A stretch of 64,000 nt of DNA, taken from Tetragonia tetragonoides. Its lineage: Eukaryota; Streptophyta; Magnoliopsida; Caryophyllales; Aizoaceae. Each line of letters begins with the position of its first letter. The first letter of the stretch is position 1. Positions 23,901-34,223 of this stretch are shown here, piece by piece. Made by a program: the position numbers and the translations under genes. The stretch is taken from positions 13,084,001-13,148,000 of the forward strand of contig CM076141.1 of the NCBI GenBank assembly GCA_038025085.1, in the 5' to 3' direction. The notes under the pieces are model-generated. The model ran no database searches. It was not told the origin of the DNA and saw only the letters and a list, made by a program, of their open reading frames with translations.

Positions 23901-23934
23901 ATAATAGTAACAGGGTAACGAGCCTCATTGCCAT
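20905..23934 (-). CDS. GH17 glucan endo-1,3-beta-glucosidase with X8 domain
   Basis: Three exons on the minus strand: 23934-23877, 22554-21247 and 20942-20905, all with GT-AG junctions, giving 467 aa. Residues 1-20 are a hydrophobic signal peptide (MAMRLVTLLLLFSLL). The GH17 barrel (about 27-350) has the acid/base Glu120 in LVGNEV and the nucleophile Glu268 in AETGWPNGG. An X8 (CBM43) carbohydrate-binding module follows from KVWCVV (about 376) to the Cys near the end (YGSCKYPSVTL). No GPI-anchor hydrophobic tail is seen. It should hydrolyse 1,3-beta-glucan (callose) in the wall or apoplast. It most resembles the Arabidopsis At4g31140/At5g58090 group. The tiny last exon is needed to complete X8; without it the reading runs past the splice donor to a false C-terminus. 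Confidence 0.93.
23081..23590. repeat. 211-bp tandem repeat in glucanase intron 1
   Basis: The motif ACATACAAGCAAAAACCC recurs at 23081, 23292 (one change) and 23503, and GCCATTAAAGTTTATGC recurs at 23227 and 23438, always 211 bases apart. That is about 2.4 tandem copies. A diverged partial copy lies near 22705-22770 in the same intron. Confidence 0.85.
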
Positions 23935-23992
23935 TGCTCCAATCTCCTCAACTCCTGAAGAGACCTATACTTGAAACTAGAGATGAGAGAGA

Positions 23993-24029
23993 AAAGAGAG
24001 AGAGAGAGTGTGTGTGTGTGTGTGTGTGT
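23993..24029. repeat. Compound (GA)n(GT)n microsatellite
   Basis: A GA run passes directly into a GT run about 60-95 bases upstream of the glucanase start codon, in its 5' leader or proximal promoter. Likely polymorphic. Confidence 0.85.
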
Positions 24030-25471
24030 TTTTGATGGAGAGCTGCAAAAAGCTGGATATAAATAAAGAAAGAACAATAAACAATAAAATTAGTCTGTGG
24101 TTAATACTGGCTATAGATCTACAGACTACAGAAGAGAATCTTGGCTAATGATATCTGTGGGGGAAATCCTACTAGGTACGACTGTGTCAATGACTCAAGT
24201 GGGTCGGCTCAAATTCTTGTTGTATAGTGCTAGTGTGCTACTAACGTCTACTAATAGTTCTTAACTTGCTATATCAATTATTTTTTTTTGTTTTTTTATG
24301 TGAAAGGATAAGTATCTAACTAAACAATAAACATGAGTACACACAAATAGTTGAGAATAATGGTGTTTTAACTTCATCAGAAACTTCCTATCAAAAAGCT
24401 TAATACTAGTATTGTACTCCCCGAGGTATATGGCTTATGGAGTATTATCTTATTATTGTTACTATTTAAGGATATTCAAGTTACACCATGAGCTATATGG
24501 CGTGGTGGCAAAGGACAGATCTATAAGGTTTATATTTAGGGTTATTAATAAAAAAAATTCGGGTTAGATTTCTCATTACATGCAGCTGCATCACACATCG
24601 CGCGACTGACTCTCGTATGAGGGCTCAGGGCAGAATTCATTGGGCTTTCAAATGGAGCCTGATTCCTTTTTGTTTCCTTTTGTTATATGTTTCATATGGA
24701 CTATGGTTAAGTTGACTTAAAAAGTTTGGTGTATGAAATTTTAGCAAAATGGTCGAGTGGGAATTAAATTCATCACATTTATCATGAAGTTTAACTCTAT
24801 GACTGATCGAGTACAAACCGTATTAATCTTCGACTCTTTACCCAAATAACCTAAGTGAACCTGCGTTCAAACACCCCAAAAAAAATTCAACCCCACAACC
24901 GAACCGATTAGATGAAATTAAAGAAATTTGGTACCACTAGGCACTATTGTTATTACTCACTTATTAGTGCTCCACTTCTCACTCCAATAAGAGCGGCTTG
25001 AGATACCAATGCCTTGAGTAAAGGGGGGAAACTAGTCCTCGAGAAAGACTATTGCCAGTAGTGAAAAAGGACATGATTGGTTGGAAAATGGAATGAAATG
25101 AAATGGACTTAAACAAAGAAGAAATTAATGAAGATTTGACGAGAAAAGGCAAAGGTGGGGCCTTACCGAGAAAAGAACGTTGCTTTGCGTCAGTTAAAAG
25201 GACAGAAAGGGCAAAAAAAAGGCTTGAAAGGAAAAAGGTTAAAGCTTGTCGAAGAAAATTGTTTGCTCATTGCATTTGCTGGTACAAGTACAACTCTACA
25301 ACGGGTGGAAAATCCACTAGGTAGCGCATTGCGCGGGTCACAACGGCTACAATACCCGGCAGGCATTTTGGTACATTGAGAGAGTGAGACGAAACATATG
25401 TCTTCATGAAGAATACCGTAGTATTATGTTCAACTGAAAACACTCAAGTGAACTGAACTCAACTCAACTCA
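24030..25471. other. Intergenic region upstream of the glucanase gene
   Basis: Short ORFs at 25103-25379 have no recognisable similarity and low-complexity Lys-rich composition, so I do not call them. The rest is AT-rich. The glucanase promoter should be within the first few hundred bases. Confidence 0.4.
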
Positions 25472-25476
25472 ACAAA

Positions 25477-25944
25477 TATTGGAATAATGGTACCCAAAGG
25501 TTATGGGGTGACTTGTAACCGATTTGTAATTAATTGTGGGTAATTCATATTCCATAATGTGCCACTAATAAACCCATTTAAGCTACTTTAATGGGTAGTG
25601 GGAGGTTACATTTACCATCTATAAATTGGGTGTCCATGTTCACTAGAGGATAAGATAGAGAGAATGTGAAGCAAGACAAATCTCTTTATATCCCAATGTG
25701 TGATTAGTTTCTGGGCAATTGTATTTGTGTAAGTTCCAAACCTCCATCCATGAGTGCACTTGTTTGGGGGTTGTTGTGTTAACCTTGGGGAGCGACCGGC
25801 GGAGACGATTTGCACCAAAGTCGTGCCGAAAATCGCTTTCAAGGCAGTGGCCCTCTTACCACGGCGCAACGATTATTTGATAAGTCATCTACTCTATCCT
25901 TTATATATTATTTTGTTATTGATCAATACCTTATATTTCCTACA
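25477..25944 (+). repeat. 5' LTR of non-autonomous element
   Basis: Starts TATTGGAATAATGG (TG mutated to TA) and ends TTTCCTACA. TATA box TATAAAT at 25620-25626. Confidence 0.93.
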
Positions 25945-25960
25945 ATTTGAAAGCGATTTT
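25945..25960 (+). other. Primer-binding region complementary to the element's own LTR
   Basis: No TGGTATCAGAGC-type site follows the LTR. Instead TTGAAAGCGATTTT at 25947-25960, two bases after the LTR, is the exact reverse complement of 25829-25842 inside the LTR, 14 of 14. It could be a self-priming site, a fold-back leader or a site for a non-standard tRNA primer. Confidence 0.45.
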
Positions 25961-28900
25961 ACTAGTATTTATCAGTAACATTCATGCCTAGTTTTGGAGT
26001 CGGATGTTTATAAGACTATGTGGTCATGTGTTTATGCACTGATTCGGTTTATGGGTAAACTATTCTCTGTTGCGTATGTGTTGTGTATAATTTAAGTTGC
26101 ACTACTGTGATGACTAACAACATGAGGGAGGTGGATATTGATGGTCTTTAATCTGACCTTGCTAATTGGTTATATACAGCATCACAATTCATCCATTGGT
26201 GAATCATTCCTTCATTACATTCTTTTTCTTTTTAATGTTGTTTGATTTGAGCATCTATAGCAATTGGAGATTCTCTTAACACATGATTGTGAGTTAAGTG
26301 GAGAATTTGGGGAGTCATTCAAATTGCTGTTGTAATCGAAGAAAAGTTTGAATAAAATATTTTATAGCGTCCTAATTGCTTTTTACACTATTAAGATGCT
26401 TAATCGATTATGTTACAGTATTTGAAGATAGAAAAAGGCAGTGTTCACATCCTTGATATTTTGACTGTTTGTGACCTTGTTGACAATCTGACAAAGCTAT
26501 GGAGTGTAATTGTATTTTATGCAATATCGTGCTATTCTAAAGTACCTGTATAATTTATAGGATAATTTATCAGGTAAATTTAATTGCCTTGTAAAAACAA
26601 AGTGCCAGTAATAGGTCTCTAATTTTATCTTAAGAGTTTGTGGGACATTCTTGTTGGTCTTGAACTCTTGAATGACTACTTTAAAGTCATATGAAAATAA
26701 TTATATTGGGCAACGATATTTATATGGTCTGCTTGATTGGGCATTATAAGTGAATCATGTAATTTGTTATTTCAACCTTTGTATGGTGTTAAATTGTTAA
26801 TTCAGTGATTTGTTGAAAAAGTCAAATCTGATTATATAAATTATTTTGCTCAAATATATGTGGCTTGTTTGTTGACATTGGCAAGACCATTGGGATGGAC
26901 CTGGTAGGAGGATATACTATGATGCAGGAGACAATGGAAAGTTTGGGCTGCTAAAGGCATTTCATAGTAACCATGATGTCATGGAGTGTCATATATATAG
27001 TATGACAAAAAAATGGGTTCTAATGGTGAGTTTGTCCATGCTTATGATGCAATTAAGTGGAAAACTGATTGTTTCATTAAAGTTCACTTTGAGCACATTG
27101 TTCTCTGTAAGAGTTGGGATTGAAGGTAAACTGTTAGAGACTTATATATTCGTCATGATATATACTCTTAATGCTATTTGACTATAAGCTTGTGAGGCAT
27201 GCTAATTTAGGAGTTATATTTGGATTATAAATTCAGTTTGTTCAATGATGAGTAAATAATTTTAAGACTTGGGAATATTATGTGATATTGAATATTGTTT
27301 GTAGTTCATGTGCTACAAAATTCACATTTTTTGGTTCCTTAATATTGTCAATTGTGGTATATTGATATTTGATATTTTATAATCCCTTCAAAGAAATTAT
27401 TTAGATTGATGAGTTGATATATATATATTGAGAACATGTGGGGTAAGTTGTATAACTATATTTATATTTATTGTTGGTGTTCTCAATATAATTTGAACAA
27501 ATCCGATTCTTTGAGAATGTGAGGGTAACTAATTAAATTTAGTTTACCGAAATCTTTATGGGTTTTTTGGGATCTTTGATATTTGAATGTTTATGTATAT
27601 ATCTTTTATGCTTGTACATAATACATATAATTTTAGAGATATCTTGAAGCATGAAAATGATGATTTGAATGAAATCATTTGTTATCATGATATATAGTAG
27701 CTTATATAGTTATATGTCTTACAGAGAAGATAAGCTAACATTGGCAATGAGTATACTTATAGTGGTTTATAATAAACCATGCATGATTATGGTATTAAAG
27801 ATATTGAACATGGTGGGTGTTTAATTTGATGAGAAAAATCATCAATTTTCTTTATATGTGGAGATACTGTTGAAAGAGGTCAATATTATTATTGTGTATT
27901 GATTGCGAGAACTCATGATAGCATACATTTATAAGAACAACAAAGGTTCTAAATATTCTATATTTTGTGTATGCTAGAGTTATTGAATTAATATGTTTTT
28001 AACTTGTGTTTGCACTTTGATAGTCATCTCTGCCGTGTTTGATGGGTATATTGATGCAAATATGTGACAAGTTAATCATATATACTTGTACAAATGAGTA
28101 TGTATTTTCCCTTGTTGTGGGTCTTATCTCTAAAATCTGACTTGTATATAACATGTTATAATTAACTATTCTTGAGTGGGTAGGTCAAGAAGTTAGTTGA
28201 GACTTGAGAGACATGTTGATATACACTTTGAGAATAGTGTGCCATTTTCTTTGAATTATTATTTGTTAAAATTAGTGTGTAATGAGATGACACATTTGCA
28301 ATGGACAAAATGTCGTCAAGTAACAATATAAATTAAAGAAAGATTGGTTTAAGTTTTATTATTGAATCGTCGAGGGGGATGAGGCTTAAAGCCCTTAGAT
28401 TGAGGAAATCATGGTGGATACCCAACCTTCATTGGTTCAATGTGGTCAAACGAAGCCATGAGATTACTCAATGTGTACCATCTTTTCCCATCCCTATGGC
28501 GTTCTTGGTGCTATTGTGAGGTTGAGCACATGCTCTTAATGAATCCATAGCCTTTATATGGTGGTCCTTATGAGATGGACTTGATGGATTCACCGCTTGT
28601 TGTGAGGTTGAGCTTCTAGCTCTTAATGATTCCATATCCCTATTACTTGGGTGGTCCTAATTGAGACGGACTTGATGGATTCACCATTGGTATATGAGAG
28701 GTTGAGCATCATTTGCTCTTAATGGTTTCTTAGTCCAGTTGTTTATTAGTCAAACCCATATGTGAGTTGGGTAGACTTGGTTATGATGGACGTGATGAAA
28801 TCACCTACGTGAGTGTAAAGGTTTGGCCGCCTTTTATGAAAGATTTTGGGCTGTCTTTCTAGAGCACTCATAAGACCCAAGGTGTGCTCATGGCCTATAT

Positions 28901-29148
28901 AATTGCGTTTATATTTTTCTATCGCGGAATTTGCACAAAATTAAGGTATAATATGTGTTGTGGGGGTCTCGATTGACCACGTGTAATTCATTGAGTTCAA
29001 GAGTACTTCACTCTTTGAATTAGCCCGGCCACTCGCTCACTTCACTACGTATCAATTCAATCTTTGGACATTGGTACTTAAGTATTCTATCTTTTCCTTT
29101 GTCCAGAAATTAAATCACTTTGGCCTTTGTTTGCCATTAGTGGGGGAT
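25961..29148 (+). other. Internal non-coding region of non-autonomous element
   Basis: AT-rich, with only short ORFs (longest about 66 codons at 26981-27181, unrecognised). The part from about 28370 to 29148 is less AT-rich and carries the hairpin repeats, suggesting it is the constrained part of the RNA. Confidence 0.7.
28516..28805 (+). repeat. Three degenerate repeats with hairpin cores
   Basis: Units starting at 28516, 28602 and 28696 share GAGGTTGAGC...GCTCTTAATG and GGACTTGATGGATTCACC. Each has a small inverted repeat: GAGCA/TGCTC (28524-28535), GAGCT/AGCTC (28610-28622) and GAGCA/TGCTC (28704-28718). The fifth pair changes A-T to T-A and back. Confidence 0.65.
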
Positions 29149-29616
29149 TGTTGGAATAATGGCACCCAAAGGTTATGGGGTGACTTGTAACCGATTTGTA
29201 ATTAATTGTGGGTAATTCATATTCCATAATGTGCCACTAATAAACTCATTTAAGCTACTTTAATGGGTAGTGGGAGGTTACATTTACCATCTATAAATTG
29301 GGTGTCCATGTTCACTAGAGGATGAGATAGAGAGAATGTGAAGCAAGACAAATCTCTTCATATCCCAATGTGTGATTAGTTTCTGGGCAATTGTATTTGT
29401 GTAAGTTCCAAACCTCCATCCATGAGTGCACTTGTTTGGGGGTTGTTGTGTTAACCTTGGGGAGCGACCGGCGGAGACGATTTGCACCAAAGTCGTGCCG
29501 AAAATCGCTTTCAAGGCAGTGGCCCTCATACCACGGCGCAACGATTATTTGATAAGTCATCTACTCTATCCTTTATATATTATTTTGTTATTGATCAATA
29601 CCTTATATTTCCTACA
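29149..29616 (+). repeat. 3' LTR of non-autonomous element
   Basis: Starts TGTTGGAATAATGG and ends TTTCCTACA, preceded by the PPT at about 29137-29147 and followed by the TSD ACAAA. Confidence 0.93.
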
Positions 29617-29901
29617 ACAAATACTCCGTAATAAATATTATAATATGTAGGAGAAAAAAATTTACTTTGTTTAATTGAAATGACTAATTTGTTCTTGAAT
29701 TGTAAATTTGTGAAGAAGAATGCATGTTGGAATTCATTCTAATGGAGGTGTCATGCATTTTCACTACATACAAGGGAAAAGGGGCACAACTTTGAAGCTA
29801 TTGATTTGTTGTTGTTAGTGAGATCATACATGCAAACGAGGATATATTAACTATTAAGAGAGTTACTCTTTATCCTAATGAAATAAACTTCAGAAGAAAC
29901 T

Positions 29902-30569
29902 AGGTTGCACCGATACCTGGCCCAACAGCAGTATCCTGTATCCGATACGTTTTGGATACCGATACTTTTAGGATACACGCCCGATACTTGAGAATACACA
30001 CCCATATTTGAGAATACGCACCCGATACGTATCGGAGAATTATCCTATTTTTCCGTATTAGTTTTTTACCAAAATAATTACGAATACTCCTCGGATACAC
30101 GGTGGATACTTTAAGGATACTCCAAATCAGCAAACACTTCAATTAATTATATTTTTTGCAACAAAGATTAAGTATTTCTTTAAATATATGTTTATGAAAC
30201 CCAAAAGAAATGACCTTTTTCTCTCATCATAATCTCCATCTTGTCTGATATGAAGGCTTACGCCTAGCGGAGCAGCTGGTCGGTTCGCCAACTCTCTCTA
30301 TCTTCCACACATCCATACTAGCAAATAATTAGTCATCAACTTACTCACACGTCTTTCATCTCTGATCTAGTATTTTTAATGGGGAATGGTATATAGATGT
30401 TAACAATGCCAGTAAAGGTAATAAATTGAATTGTACTTCACCTTCTTTTTTTTTTTTTTTTTTTTTTAAGTAGTTATATTATGTATTTGCCATACTCGTA
30501 TCTTAGGAAATTTAAAATTACAGTATCCCACACCCGTATCTGTATTCGTATCGATATCCGTGCAACCTT
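29902..30569. mobile_element. Candidate TIR element or MITE
   Basis: The ends are inverted: AGGTTGCAC followed by CGATAC on the left, GTATCGATATCCGTGCAACCTT on the right. Inside, both flanks are rich in GATAC/GTATC motifs on opposite strands (ATCCGATACG, CCGTATCTG). No coding sequence. I could not find a clean TSD, so the family is unassigned. Confidence 0.45.
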
Positions 30570-31486
30570 GATAAGAAAGAAAACAATTCATGGTCATGTT
30601 GGCGTACTTTATGAATGATGGTGTTGTAGACAATGAAAAACCACAAATATGAGGATCGAAAGTTTGGGTGATTCTTATTATTTTTATATTTCAACACATT
30701 TTTTTTGCTTTACATTAGACTTGTAAGTTGCAGTTAAATATTACTTGTGAAGTTGAAGAGTTGTAGTCAAACACATTATAGCTTAAGTACTTATATACGA
30801 AATAACATATCACATATGTCACCCATGAAAAGAAGGCGAAAAAAAAGAATCTCTTTGGTAGGAATTGGGGTTGTTTATACCAAAATGAAGTTTGACGTAG
30901 GGAAACTCTAATCTTAAGAAATATGACTTTGATTCGAATTAGCCTGAGACGTTATTGGACGCGGCACAACACGTACACTAACACACAAGCACGAATATAA
31001 ATAAGCGTGTTTGGGTCAAGCCCGTGCGTGAATCTTGAAAAAGAATTGTGCTCAAACATGATGCAATATGGCACACAAATAAATTTATAAACGCTTACAT
31101 GTCATGATACGAGCATGATATAGGCACCAAGTGGGTTTAGTATATCTTGAAGAAGCGGCACGACATGACAAGACAAGACAAGACACAACACCCTGAGACC
31201 ACAAGAACGACACAAAACGAAGCCCGGTGGACGGTGGCTACAAACACGACACGGTATGGCATGACAATACCTCAAAGCACAATGGGCCAACACGAGTACA
31301 GGACACGACCCGAAACCACATTTACTTAATAGGTAGCTCCATGATGTCCAGCTTGTGGGCTGAGATTCTCTTACTAAGGCCTTGGCCCAATACCACCTAA
31401 TTTCTTTCTCCTTCAGCAAATCCCAAAAAAAAAAAAAAAAAACCTAACCAAATCCCACACCATTTCCCCACCACCACATCTCCGCC
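30570..31486. other. Intergenic region
   Basis: Includes a low-complexity stretch (30955-31320) rich in ACACGAC/GACACAA words, probably an old repeat, and an A-run at 31424-31442. The last 60 bases are C- and A-rich and are the likely PPR 5' leader. Confidence 0.4.
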
Positions 31487-32633
31487 ATGACAACCACCTT
31501 ACTCCGCCGTTATCTCACCTCAACCCTCCTCAAACCCATTCTCTCTCCTCATCCTCTCTCTCTTCTCCATTTCTCCACCACATCCCCACCACCACCCTCA
31601 AACCCCAACCCTAATCCATACCCACAACCCATAAACCCCCAAACCCGAACCCCACAAGAACAACATTTCGAATCATGGGTCCAATTTCTCAAACCAGGGT
31701 TCACCCCTTCTGACGTCACTCAAGCCCTTCAAGCCCAAAACGACGCCGATTTAGCCTACGATATTTTCCGATGGGCCTCACTTCGTCGTGGCTATAAACA
31801 TGACCACACCACTTACGTCACCATGATCCAAATTTGCGTCACTAGCAAACGTCATCGCCATGCCGAAGCTCTTTTAGAAGAAGTTCTAGCTGGGGCTTTC
31901 CCTGTTAGTCTCTCTCTGTACAATACTCCTTATAAAGTTCTGCTGTAGTCATAGATGTTTATTTAGTAGAGCTTTTGATGTTTATAAGAAAATGATTAAA
32001 GATGGTAATAATAATAATTGTAAGCCTGATTTAGAGACATATACTATGTTGTTTCATGTATTGCTTAGGAGGTTTAGTAAGTTGAATGTTTGTTATGTTT
32101 ATTTGAATGCTGTTAGATCATTGACTAAGCAAATGAAGGTTTTTGGGGTGATTCCTGATACTTATAAGTTGAATATGATCATTAAGGCGTATGGGAAATG
32201 CTTGCAAGTTGATGAGGCTATTCGGGTTTTTCGCGAAATGGGGTTGTATGGTTGTGAGCCTAATGAGTATAGTTATAGTTATTTGGCTAAAGGGTGTTGT
32301 GAGAAAGGAAGGGTAGGGCAAGGTTTCGGGTTTTATTTGGAAATGAGGGCGAAAGGGTTGGTGCCCACGAGTAGTATGTATATGGTGTTGGTATGTAGTT
32401 TGGCTTTGGAGAGGAGGGTTGATGATGGGGTCGAGGTTTTGAGGGATATGTTGGAGAATTCTATGAGGCCGGATTTGTTGACGTATAGCACTTTGTTGGA
32501 AGAATTGTGTAGGAGTGGGAGAGGGAATGATGCTTTCGATCTTCTTGAGGAGTTTCGGAAGAATGATGTTTCCATGGGGGAGAGGATGTATAAGACGTTG
32601 TTGGATAACTTGCATTTTGTGGATCAAAAGTAG
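31487..32633 (+). CDS. P-type PPR protein, At3g25210-like, with an apparent frameshift
   Basis: Single-exon gene. The first frame (31487-31948) gives a Ser/Pro-rich organelle-targeting-like N-terminus (MTTTLLRRYLTSTLL) and the start of the PPR region (DIFRWASLRRGYKHDHTTY). The second frame continues it from about 31931 (KFCCSHRC...AFDVYKKM) to TAG at 32631. One extra T near 31929-31931 explains the shift. Read through, the protein would be about 380 aa with PPR motifs such as PDTYKLNMIIKAYGKC and PNEYSYSYLAKGCCEKG. The likely role is RNA binding in mitochondria (family knowledge). Whether this is a real pseudogene, natural variation or an assembly error cannot be told here. Confidence 0.85.
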
Positions 32634-34223
32634 GTTGTAAAGCTTGGTTCTTGTGTTCTAAGTGCTGCTCATTTGGTTCAAGTTTATGAATATAGGATTG
32701 GAGTGTATCCTGAGATTACAGGTTTGATTCAGGGAATCAAAATCACTTTATTTGCAGAACAAGGGATGTACAGTTGTCAATACCCTCTATGAATGCTGGC
32801 CGAATGCCAGGGAGATTTCTATGTTTGAAGTCCTAAGCTAAGGCTTGAAGTCCTAAGCTAAGGCTTGAAGTGAGCATTGATGCTATGTTGAGATGGTCCT
32901 TGGAGTAAAACATACAATGGAAAGCAGGTGAGAACTTTTAAGTTTCAGATTGTAGTCCAGTTCGGTCTAGTGGAACTATGGAAGTCCTTGGGATGGAGGA
33001 TGATGTTGGATAAAAACCAAGCTCAAAGGAATCAGACTGGTTGTCAAACTTCCCGTGGAGCAATTGGAAAGGAGGATTGGCGTGATTCTTACACATATTT
33101 GGCTCTCTGCATAAAATTCTCAAGCCCTCCGGATTGGACCGAGGTCTTGCTTACCAACTTGTTCATCCCTCCCCAGATGGAAGATTTGTTTAATCGCTTT
33201 GAGTCCTGTTATTCTGTACAATCCTTTATACTGTAAATACGTTTGTGTTGAAGATTGAGTTTCTCAATCACTCATCATATGAATAATAAACGTGGTATTT
33301 TTTGGAACAACATATGCAAGTCTTTAGACTTGGGACTTATATTTCTTGTTTCGTTTGTTTGCAAGCCGAATGTTGAAGCATATCTCTATGTACATGGTGA
33401 AACAGATTGTCTTAGTTTAAGGATCTGTAAACATAGAGTCATACATGAGAGAATATGGAAGTCACTTAAGGGGTCAGAGCGGAAGAATGAAATTTCCAAT
33501 TGCATTTTAGATTATAGTTTGTCTAAATAGCAGCCAAATATCTTTTGAATTAGTACAACCTAATGCATAATTAACTTGCTTCAAGTTTTACGAAACATAG
33601 ACAGAAAGTATGAGATCTTTGTGAATCAGAGTCGTTGCAGCATCCTCTGTAACCAGTGAAGAAGGCACCTCCGAAAGCAGATGCATCCTTCCCGGCAACC
33701 AATGCAGACAAGAGGCGGAGTACACCAACAAAAAGTTGAACTGTTGTCTGCAGAGAACCCACTCTGAATCTATGAGCGTAGTATGCCAAAGTCTGGTTGA
33801 GAAGTACCAACCTAAGGTACCTACCTATAGCTGTTTATATTACACGATGAATTATAAATTTTGCACAACGTTGGTGACATACAATAGATCATGCTTTTGA
33901 ACTTTCATTGTTGCATTTCTGGTATCCAATCTCCAAAGACAACGGGAAATTCTAGCTCTACAAAGAGCAAAAATTAGTACCTGAGATCAAATAATAAAAG
34001 AAAGGGTCGTATGTTTCAAGTTGAGGACCATAATTATGCTGTCAAAACTAGCAATTCAACAAAAAAAAAAAGAGGAAAAATGAAATAGAGATTATGACAA
34101 ACAATAGAAAATTATACTACAAGGCTGTAGGATAAAAAAACATGCCTCACCAAGTGATGTTCCCACTAATAAGCTGTAAGCATCAATCTGTCTCCCTTGT
34201 AGTGTATACAGGGCTAATTTTGT
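32634..34223. other. Intergenic region between convergent PPR and TMK genes
   Basis: Should hold both 3' UTRs. An 18-base direct duplication, GCTAAGGCTTGAAGTCCT-like, is near 32832-32870. A minus-strand ORF at 33571-33810 (79 codons) is not recognised and lies downstream of the TMK stop, so I do not call it a gene. Confidence 0.45.

Larger units (their letters stand above)
25477..29616 (+). mobile_element. Non-autonomous LTR retrotransposon (LARD-like)
   Basis: Two 468-base LTRs bound a 3.2-kb internal region with no meaningful ORF. The TSD ACAAA is at 25472-25476 and 29617-29621. The LTRs differ at six positions (98.7% identity). A purine tract, AGTGGGGGAT, precedes the 3' LTR, which fixes the plus orientation. 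With no gag or pol it must be mobilised in trans. The size is below classic LARDs but far above TRIMs. Confidence 0.93.

Noticed and set aside
25103..25379. Two overlapping Lys-rich plus-strand ORFs
   Set aside because: No domain, no splice or conservation signal, biased composition; likely chance.
25612..25869. Minus-strand ORF duplicated at 29284-29541
   Set aside because: The duplication is explained by the two LTRs of the non-autonomous element; it is antisense to the LTR transcript and has no recognisable domain.
32118..32627. 169-codon minus-strand ORF
   Set aside because: Antisense shadow of the PPR gene.
31992..32633. Second PPR frame as a separate gene
   Set aside because: The sequence between the frames encodes the missing PPR part in the second frame; a single frameshift explains it better than two genes.
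33571..33810. 79-codon minus-strand ORF downstream of TMK
   Set aside because: Not recognised, in the expected 3' UTR region, no splice partners found.
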